Shown piece after piece: positions 58,225 to 64,000 of a DNA stretch of 64,000 bases. Within the stretch, counting starts at the first letter, position 1, and each line of letters opens with the position of its first letter. The position numbers and the translations under genes are program-made. The notes beneath the pieces were generated by a model. That model worked only from the letters and a program-made list of their open reading frames with translations. It had not been told where the DNA came from and ran no database searches. Origin of the DNA: Streptomyces sp. KL109B (lineage in GTDB: Bacteria; Actinomycetota; Actinomycetes; Streptomycetales; Streptomycetaceae); NCBI RefSeq assembly GCF_030766935.1, contig NZ_JASERL010000008.1, positions 1 to 64,000 of the forward strand, written 5' to 3'.

Positions 58225-58919
58225 CGAGCAGCGCCATCCGTGTCCTGCTGGCCGACGACCAGGCCCTGCTGCGCAGCGCCTTCCGCGTGCTCGTCGACTC
58301 CGAACCCGACATGGAAGTGGTGGGGGAGGCATCGGACGGCGCGGAGGCCGTCCGGCTCACCCGCTCCGAGCGGCCCGACGTCGTCCTCATGGACATCCGG
58401 ATGCCCGGCACCGACGGCCTCGCCGCCACTCGCGAGATCAGCGCGGACCCGGACCTCGGCCACGTACACGTCGTGATGCTGACGACGTTCGAGGTCGACG
58501 AGTACGTGGTGCAGTCGCTGCGGGCGGGCGCCTGCGGCTTCCTCGGCAAGGGCGCCGAGCCCGACGAACTGCTCGGTGCCGTACGGATCGCGGCCGCGGG
58601 GGAGGCCCTGCTGTCGCCCGTCGCGACGAAGGGGCTGATCGCCAAGTTCCTCGCGCAGGGGGACGGTTACGAGGAGGGGGAGCGCCCCACGGACGGCAGC
58701 GGCGAGCGGCTCGCCGCGCTCACCGGGCGCGAGCGCGAGGTCCTCGTCCAGGTCGCGGGCGGCCACTCCAACGACGAGATCGCCGAGCGCCTCGCCGTCA
58801 GCCCGCTCACCGTGAAGACCCATGTGAACCGCGCCATGGCCAAGCTCGGCGCCCGCGACCGCGCCCAACTCGTCGTCATCGCGTACGAGTCGGGGCTGGT
58901 ACGTCCACGGGTGGAGTGA
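58221..58919 (+). CDS. NarL/LuxR-family response regulator
   Basis: A 232-residue DNA-binding response regulator. The receiver domain (1-125) has the acidic pocket DDQ (12-14), phosphorylation site Asp58 (VVLMDIRMPG), Thr88 and Lys110. The LuxR-type HTH (~165-228) is LTGREREVLVQVAGGHSNDEIAERLAVSPLTVKTHVNRAMAKLG. It is translationally coupled to the kinase gene. Likely targets include neighbouring transport or envelope genes, but no operator was identified. Confidence 0.95.
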   Translation: MTSSAIRVLLADDQALLRSAFRVLVDSEPDMEVVGEASDGAEAVRLTRSERPDVVLMDIRMPGTDGLAATREISADPDLGHVHVVMLTTFEVDEYVVQSLRAGACGFLGKGAEPDELLGAVRIAAAGEALLSPVATKGLIAKFLAQGDGYEEGERPTDGSGERLAALTGREREVLVQVAGGHSNDEIAERLAVSPLTVKTHVNRAMAKLGARDRAQLVVIAYESGLVRPRVE

Positions 58920-59027
58920 CCCTTACGGGGCGCGTACTACGGGCGCAGTAGGCGACGGATAAGAACGGGACCTGGGAGCGACGAATCGGGTCGCACGCAT
59001 GACCGAGGGTGGACCGTGGGCCCCACG

Positions 59028-59062
59028 CCTGCCACCTGCCACCTGCCACCTGCCACCTGTCA
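59028..59062. repeat. Five 7-bp tandem repeats in the RND leader region
   Basis: CCTGCCA is repeated four times and followed by CCTGTCA, between the response regulator and the RND gene. The 231-base gap otherwise holds no gene. Confidence 0.9.
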
Positions 59063-59113
59063 CCGCAGATGTCACCGCAGAACTTGTCATGGCACGGGCC
59101 TTCATCTTCCGCT

Positions 59114-59138
59114 CACGTCCCACGTCCCACGTCCCACG
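59114..59138. repeat. Second 7-bp tandem repeat just before the RND ribosome site
   Basis: CACGTCC is repeated three times plus CACGG, ending next to the GGAGA ribosome site of the RND gene. It has the same period as the repeat 90 bases upstream but a different sequence. Confidence 0.9.
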
Positions 59139-59150
59139 GAGATTCGATCC

Positions 59151-62100
59151 ATGTCCTGGCTGTCGAGATTCAGCCTCGCCCAACGCGCTCTCATCGGGCT
59201 GATTTCGATCATCGCGATCGTCTTCGGCGCGATCGCGATCCCTCAGCTCAAGCAGCAGCTGCTGCCCTCGATCGAACTGCCCATGGTCTCGGTGATCGCC
59301 CCCTACCAGGGCGCGTCCCCCGACGTGGTGGAGAAGCAGGTCGTCGAGCCGCTGGAGAACTCCATCGACGCGGTCGACGGAATCACCGGCGTCACGTCGA
59401 CGGCCAGCGAGGGCAACGCCCTGGTGATGGCCCAGTTCGACTACGGCACGGACGGCAGCAAGCAGCTCGTCGCCGACGTCCAGCAGGCGGTCAACCGGGC
59501 CCGCGCCCAGCTGCCCGAGGACGTCGACCCGCAGGTCGTCGCCGGCTCGACCGACGACATCCCGACCGTCGTCCTCGCCGTCACCTCCGACAAGGACCAG
59601 CAGGCGCTCGCCGACCAGCTCGACAAGTCCGTGGTGCCGACGCTGAAGGACATCGACGGCGTCTCCCAGGTGACCGTCGACGGCGTCCGTGACCTCCAGG
59701 TCGACGTCACGCCCAGCGACCGCAAGATGGCCGCGGCCGGGGTCAACCCGCAGGCCCTCGCCGAGTCGTTGAAGGCCGGCGGCGCCACCATGCCCGCGGG
59801 CTCGCTCGACGAGGCGGGCAAGAACCGCACGGTGCAGGTCGGCGGCGGCTTCACGTCCCTGAAGCAGATCCAGGACCTGATGATCACGGGTGAGGGCGTC
59901 AAGAAGCCCGTACGCCTCGGTGACATCGCCGCCGTGCAGCAGCAGCCGTCCACGGCCGACTCGATCACCCGCACCGACGGAAAGCCCAGCCTGTCGCTCG
60001 CCGTCACCATGGACCACGACGGCTCCGCCGTCTCCATCTCCGACGCCGTCAAGGACAAGCTGCCGCAGCTCCGCGACGACCTCGGATCCGGCGCGGACAT
60101 CACCGTCGTCAGCGACCAGGGCCCGGCCGTCTCCAAGTCGATCTCGGGCCTGACCACGGAGGGCGCGCTCGGCCTGCTCTTCGCGGTCGTCATCATCCTG
60201 ATCTTCCTGGCGTCGCTGCGCTCGACACTCGTGACGGCGGTCTCCATCCCGCTGTCCGTCGTCCTCGCGCTGATCGTCCTGTGGACCGGCGACCTGTCGC
60301 TGAACATGCTCACGCTCGGCGCGCTGACCATCGCGATCGGCCGCGTCGTCGACGACTCGATCGTGGTCCTGGAGAACATCAAGCGGCACCTCGGCTACGG
60401 CGAGGAACGCAGGGAAGCGATCCTCAAGGCCGTACGCGAGGTGGCCGGGGCCGTCACCTCCTCGACCCTCACGACCGTCGCGGTCTTCCTGCCGATCGGC
60501 CTGGTCGGCGGCATGGTGGGCGAGCTGTTCGGCTCGTTCTCCATCACGGTGACGGCGGCGCTGCTCGCCTCGCTGCTGGTGTCGCTGACCGTCGTCCCGG
60601 TCCTCTCCTACTGGTTCCTGCGCCCGCCCAAGGCGGCCCGCGGCGTCGACCCGGAGGAGGCCCGGCGCAAGGCCGAGGAGAAGGAGGCGCGCTCCTGGCT
60701 GCAGCGGATCTACGTTCCCGTGCTGCGCTTCGCGACGCGCCGCCGCTTCACGTCGCTGCTGATCGCGGTCGTCGTACTCGTCGGCACCTTCGGCATGGCG
60801 CCGCTGCTCAAGACGAACTTCTTCGACCAGGGCGAGCAGGAAGTCCTCTCCATCAAGCAGGAGTTGGCGCCCGGCACCAGCCTGTCGGCCACCAACGCGT
60901 CGGCGAAGAAGGTCGAGAAGGTGCTCGCGGGCATCGACGAGATCGAGGACTACCAGGTCACCATCGGCTCCTCCGGCTTCATGGCGGCCTTCGGCGGCGG
61001 CACCGACACCAACCAGGCCTCGTACCAGGTGAAGCTGAAGGACGGCCACGCCTTCGAGGCCACGCAGAAGCGCATCGACCGCGAGCTCGGACAGCTCTCC
61101 GGCATCGGTACGACGACGATCGGGGCCGGTGACGGCTTCGGCAACCAGGACCTGTCCGTGGTCGTGAAGGCCGCCGACGGCGACGTACTGGAGAAGGCCT
61201 CCGACCAGGTGCGCGACGCGGTCGCCTCGATCGACGACGTCACCGACGTGGCGAGCGACCTGTCGCAGTCCGTGCCGCGGATCGAGGTGAAGGCCAACTC
61301 CAAGGCGGCCGCCGCCGGGTTCAACGACACGACGCTGGGCGCCGCAGTCACGCAGGCGGTGCGCGGCACGACGAGTGGCAAGGCGACGATCGACGACACC
61401 GAGCGCGACATCGTCGTGAAGTCGGCGCAGCCGGCCACCACGATGGCCGAGCTGAAGAAGCTGCCGATGGGCCCGGGCGGGATCACACTCGGCGACATCG
61501 CCACCGTGAAGACGGTCGACGGACCGGTGTCCATGACCCGGATCGACGGCGCCCGCGCGGCGACGATCACGGCGAAGCCGGACGGCGACAACACGGGCGC
61601 GGTCAGCGCCGACCTGCAGACCAAGCTCAACTCGCTGGACCTGCCGAAGGGCGCCACGGCGACCATCGGCGGCGTGAGCGAGGACCAGGACGACGCGTTC
61701 AAGAACCTGGGCCTGGCGATGCTCGCGGCGATCGCGATCGTCTTCATGCTGCTTGTCGCTACGTTCCGGTCGCTGGCCCAGCCGTTGATCCTGCTGGTCT
61801 CGATCCCGTTCGCGGCGACCGGTGCGATCGGTCTCCTTGTCGCCACCGGTACGCCGATGGGTGTGCCCGCGATGATCGGCATGCTGATGCTCATCGGCAT
61901 CGTCGTGACGAACGCGATCGTCCTCATCGACCTGATCAACCAGTACCGGGCCCAGGGGCTCGGTGTGGTGGAAGCGGTCGTCGAGGGCGGCCGCCACCGC
62001 CTCCGCCCGATCCTCATGACGGCACTCGCGACGATCTTCGCGCTGCTGCCGATGGCGCTCGGCGTCACGGGCGAGGGCGGCTTCATCGCGCAGCCACTGG

Positions 62101-62291
62101 CCGTGGTGGTGATCGGCGGGTTGATCACGTCGACGCTGCTGACGCTGCTCCTCGTCCCGACGCTCTACGCGATGTTGGAGCTCCGGAAGGAGAAGCGGGC
62201 GAAGAAGCGGGCCGCGAAGCGGGGCGACGGTGGCGGGTCCGGGGTTCCGCCCCAGACCCCGAGCCCCGACCCGGAGCCGGCGAACGTCTGA
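59151..62291 (+). CDS. RND-family efflux transporter (AcrB/HAE1-like)
   Basis: A 1,046-residue proton-driven exporter with the duplicated RND plan: TM1, a large extracytoplasmic loop, TM2-TM6, and the same again. The proton-relay acidic pair lies in AIGRVVDDSIVVLENIKRHL. Conserved segments include GASPDVVEKQVVEPLENSIDAVDGI and IGIVVTNAIVLIDLINQYRAQG. It lacks the usual membrane-fusion partner and, as expected in a Gram-positive bacterium, an outer-membrane channel gene. The ATG at 59151 follows GGAGA. It follows the two-component genes and may be their target. The C-terminal tail (VPPQTPSPDPEP) contains a repeat-like GGGGTTCCGCCCC sequence. Confidence 0.95.
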   Translation: MSWLSRFSLAQRALIGLISIIAIVFGAIAIPQLKQQLLPSIELPMVSVIAPYQGASPDVVEKQVVEPLENSIDAVDGITGVTSTASEGNALVMAQFDYGTDGSKQLVADVQQAVNRARAQLPEDVDPQVVAGSTDDIPTVVLAVTSDKDQQALADQLDKSVVPTLKDIDGVSQVTVDGVRDLQVDVTPSDRKMAAAGVNPQALAESLKAGGATMPAGSLDEAGKNRTVQVGGGFTSLKQIQDLMITGEGVKKPVRLGDIAAVQQQPSTADSITRTDGKPSLSLAVTMDHDGSAVSISDAVKDKLPQLRDDLGSGADITVVSDQGPAVSKSISGLTTEGALGLLFAVVIILIFLASLRSTLVTAVSIPLSVVLALIVLWTGDLSLNMLTLGALTIAIGRVVDDSIVVLENIKRHLGYGEERREAILKAVREVAGAVTSSTLTTVAVFLPIGLVGGMVGELFGSFSITVTAALLASLLVSLTVVPVLSYWFLRPPKAARGVDPEEARRKAEEKEARSWLQRIYVPVLRFATRRRFTSLLIAVVVLVGTFGMAPLLKTNFFDQGEQEVLSIKQELAPGTSLSATNASAKKVEKVLAGIDEIEDYQVTIGSSGFMAAFGGGTDTNQASYQVKLKDGHAFEATQKRIDRELGQLSGIGTTTIGAGDGFGNQDLSVVVKAADGDVLEKASDQVRDAVASIDDVTDVASDLSQSVPRIEVKANSKAAAAGFNDTTLGAAVTQAVRGTTSGKATIDDTERDIVVKSAQPATTMAELKKLPMGPGGITLGDIATVKTVDGPVSMTRIDGARAATITAKPDGDNTGAVSADLQTKLNSLDLPKGATATIGGVSEDQDDAFKNLGLAMLAAIAIVFMLLVATFRSLAQPLILLVSIPFAATGAIGLLVATGTPMGVPAMIGMLMLIGIVVTNAIVLIDLINQYRAQGLGVVEAVVEGGRHRLRPILMTALATIFALLPMALGVTGEGGFIAQPLAVVVIGGLITSTLLTLLLVPTLYAMLELRKEKRAKKRAAKRGDGGGSGVPPQTPSPDPEPANV

Positions 62292-62317
62292 CGGTGGCCT
62301 CCGCCGCCTTGGGCAAT

Positions 62318-62336
62318 CTGCCGCCTTGGGCGGCAG
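62318..62336 (+). terminator. First hairpin after the RND gene
   Basis: CTGCCGCC (62318-62325) pairs with GGCGGCAG (62329-62336) around a 3-base loop, 27 bases after the RND stop. Confidence 0.55.
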
Positions 62337-62359
62337 GGTGGGCAAGGCGGCACCCCGGT

Positions 62360-62392
62360 GCGGGGCGAGCGTTCATGTGGCGCTCGCCCCGC
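62360..62392. terminator. Bidirectional terminator between RND and nadA
   Basis: GCGGGGCGAGCG (62360-62371) and CGCTCGCCCCGC (62381-62392) form a perfect 12-bp stem with a 9-base loop, midway between the converging RND and nadA genes. Confidence 0.75.
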
Positions 62393-62398
62393 TTCCGG

Positions 62399-63607
62399 TT
62401 ACGGCAGCGCCAGCATCCGCTCAAGCGCCAGCTTCGCGAACCGTTCCGTTTCGCGGTCCACCTCGATGCGGTTGACGAGGCGACCGTCCGCCAGGGACTC
62501 CAACGCCCAGACGAGGTGCGGGAGATCGATCCGGTTCATGGTCGAGCAGAAGCACACCGTCTTGTCGAGGAAGACGATCTCCTTGTCCTCGGCGGCGAAC
62601 CGGTTCGCGAGCCGCCGGACCAGGTTCAGCTCGGTCCCGATCGCCCACTTCGAACCCGCAGGCGCCGCCTCCAGCGCCTTGATGATGTACTCCGTCGACC
62701 CGACGTGGTCCGCCGCCGCCACGACCTCGTGCTTGCACTCCGGGTGCACCAGGACGTTCACCCCGGGTATGCGGGCCCGCACGTCCTCCACGGACTCCAG
62801 CGAGAAGCGCCCGTGCACGGAGCAGTGCCCGCGCCACAGGATCATCTTCGCGGCCCGCAGCTCCTCGACGGTCAGGCCGCCGTTCGGCTTGTGCGGGTTG
62901 TAGACGACGCAGTCGTCGAGCGACATGCCGAGATCGCGGACGGCGGTGTTGCGCCCGAGGTGCTGGTCCGGCAGGAAGAGCACCTTGGTGGCACCGGCAT
63001 CGCCCTGCTCGAACGCCCAGTTCAGGGCCCGCTCGGCATTGCTGGACGTACAGATGGTCCCGCCGTGCTTGCCCGTGAACGCCTTGATGTCCGCCGAGGA
63101 GTTCATGTACGAGACGGGGACGACGGAGTCCGCGACGCCCGCCTCCGTGAGCACGTCCCAGCACTCGGCGACCTGCTCGGCCGTCGCCATGTCCGCCATG
63201 GAGCACCCGGCGGCGAGGTCCGGCAGGACCACCTTCTGGTCGTCCCCGGTCAGGATGTCGGCCGACTCGGCCATGAAGTGCACACCGCAGAACACGATGT
63301 ACTCGGCCTCGGGCCGCGCCGCCGCGTCCCGCGCCAGCTTGAAGGAGTCCCCGGTGACGTCCGCGAACTGGATGACCTCGTCGCGCTGGTAGTGGTGCCC
63401 CAGCACGAACACCTTGTCTCCGAGCTTTTCCTTGGCCGCGCGCGCCCGCTCGACCAGGTCCGGGTCGGACGGAGAGGGCAGGTCGCCGGGGCACTCCACG
63501 CCGCGCTCGCTCGCCGGGTCGGCCTCGCGGCCGAGCAGCAGGAGCGCCAGCGGCGTGGGGGAAACGTCCAGGTCGACGGGGGCCTGGGGGGACTGGGCCG
63601 TGGTCAC
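62399..63607 (-). CDS. nadA: Quinolinate synthase
   Basis: A 402-residue [4Fe-4S] enzyme that condenses iminoaspartate with dihydroxyacetone phosphate to quinolinate in NAD synthesis. The three cluster cysteines lie in IVFCGVHFMAE, the region near VHPECKHEVV, and TVCFCSTMN. Substrate-binding motifs VLGHHYQRDEVIQFADVTGDSFKLA and PHKPNGG are intact. The GTG at 63607 (VTTAQSPQ) is preferred over the GTG at 63616 because GAAAGG is then nine bases upstream. No nadB or nadC is adjacent. The 248-base region to erpA holds no gene but contains short TCGTC/GACGA inverted repeats that may be regulatory. Confidence 0.96.
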   Translation of the reverse strand: MTTAQSPQAPVDLDVSPTPLALLLLGREADPASERGVECPGDLPSPSDPDLVERARAAKEKLGDKVFVLGHHYQRDEVIQFADVTGDSFKLARDAAARPEAEYIVFCGVHFMAESADILTGDDQKVVLPDLAAGCSMADMATAEQVAECWDVLTEAGVADSVVPVSYMNSSADIKAFTGKHGGTICTSSNAERALNWAFEQGDAGATKVLFLPDQHLGRNTAVRDLGMSLDDCVVYNPHKPNGGLTVEELRAAKMILWRGHCSVHGRFSLESVEDVRARIPGVNVLVHPECKHEVVAAADHVGSTEYIIKALEAAPAGSKWAIGTELNLVRRLANRFAAEDKEIVFLDKTVCFCSTMNRIDLPHLVWALESLADGRLVNRIEVDRETERFAKLALERMLALP

Positions 63608-63855
63608 GTCACGCACCCTTTCTTCGCTCTGCTCGACTTTTCGTCGAATTGACGCTATCTATCATACGTGCTTCACGTCAGTTTGACGATGGCGAATTCG
63701 TCGATGTGACGCAATCCGCGACGGCCGTCCCGTGCCCCGCCTGCGACCGGTGTGCGAGCATGAAGAGAAGAAGTGCGAAACCCGGAATGGATCCGGGCCT
63801 TTGCCGGTTAGCAATGGTCGGCAAGCAGTCTCCGTACAACCCGGGAGAGATGTAG

Positions 63856-64000
63856 ATGTCCGTATCGGACGAGACCAGCACCGTCAGCGACGGCATCATC
63901 CTCAGCGACGAAGCCGCGGCCAAGGTCAAGGCTCTGCTGGACCAGGAAGGCCGTGACGACCTGGCGCTGCGCGTGGCTGTTCAGCCCGGAGGCTGCTCCG
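63856..64000 (+). CDS. erpA: Iron-sulfur cluster insertion protein ErpA (partial)
   Basis: The first 48 codons of an A-type carrier (HesB/IscA/ErpA) that delivers iron-sulfur clusters to apoproteins. It begins MSVSDETSTVSDGIILSDEAAAKVKALLDQEGRDDLALRVAVQPGGCS, and the first cluster-binding cysteine (PGGCS) lies at the window edge. GGGAGAG precedes the ATG. The gene continues past the window. It is divergent from nadA, itself an Fe-S enzyme. Confidence 0.9.
   Translation, partial: MSVSDETSTVSDGIILSDEAAAKVKALLDQEGRDDLALRVAVQPGGCS

Overview
This is a very GC-rich, gene-dense stretch of an actinobacterial chromosome, almost certainly Streptomyces. The evidence is strong third-position GC bias, frequent GTG starts, short intergenic gaps and a run of typical Streptomyces housekeeping genes. 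From memory the gene order (lipA/lipB, aceE, sucB/lpd, pepA, cob genes, DUF3043, pspA, NarL-type two-component pair, nadA, erpA) matches a conserved core region of Streptomyces chromosomes; this was not checked by alignment. I see no tRNA, rRNA, CRISPR array, insertion sequence or phage gene.

Layout. 0-3.3 kb: lipoate synthesis (lipB, lipA) with two small conserved genes downstream. 3.5-12.5 kb: an NsdA-like regulator, an FAD oxidoreductase, a TetR/SDR divergent pair, a GlxA-type regulator with an isochorismatase-family hydrolase, a MarP-like membrane serine protease and a secreted PGRP-type amidase. 12.7-16.7 kb: an M20 amidohydrolase and MFS transporter operon opposite an Lrp/AsnC regulator. 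16.9-23.5 kb: a beta-helix-like lipoprotein coupled to a PP2C phosphatase, a GNAT acetyltransferase, a TIGR01777 epimerase, DUF4240, a WYL regulator and a VOC protein. 23.6-32.5 kb: central carbon metabolism (aceE with its GntR neighbour, sucB, lpd) and leucyl aminopeptidase. These enzymes use the lipoyl cofactor made by lipA/lipB at the left end. 32.8-52.1 kb: the cobalamin lower-ligand genes cobS, cobT and cobU, split by about 16 kb carrying a polyketide synthase operon. 52.2-59 kb: small conserved genes, DUF3043, pspA/pspAA, an ArsR-SRPBCC-DHFR-like operon and a sensor kinase/response regulator pair. 59-64 kb: an RND exporter, nadA and the start of erpA.

The most unusual part is the operon at 34,994-49,921. 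It encodes two large, apparently iterative PKS subunits: (degenerate NPD)-NPD enoyl reductase-KS-AT-ACP-KR, and KS-AT-DH-phosphopantetheinyl transferase. A discrete ACP, an alpha/beta hydrolase, a family-1 glycosyltransferase and a zinc-ribbon methyltransferase follow, joined mostly by 4-bp overlaps. An LCMT-type methyltransferase converges on the end. The domain content combines features of PUFA, heterocyst-glycolipid and enediyne synthases and suggests a reduced or partly unsaturated lipid-like polyketide that is glycosylated and methylated. The product cannot be deduced from sequence alone.

A second theme is a dispersed repeat family built on a GGGGCTCCGCCCC hairpin followed by a GGGGCTTGA-ending arm. 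It occurs at eight or nine places. It supplies the stop codon and last residues of several genes, has expanded into minisatellites of 38, 41 and 27 bp, and one copy lies in frame inside the first PKS subunit.
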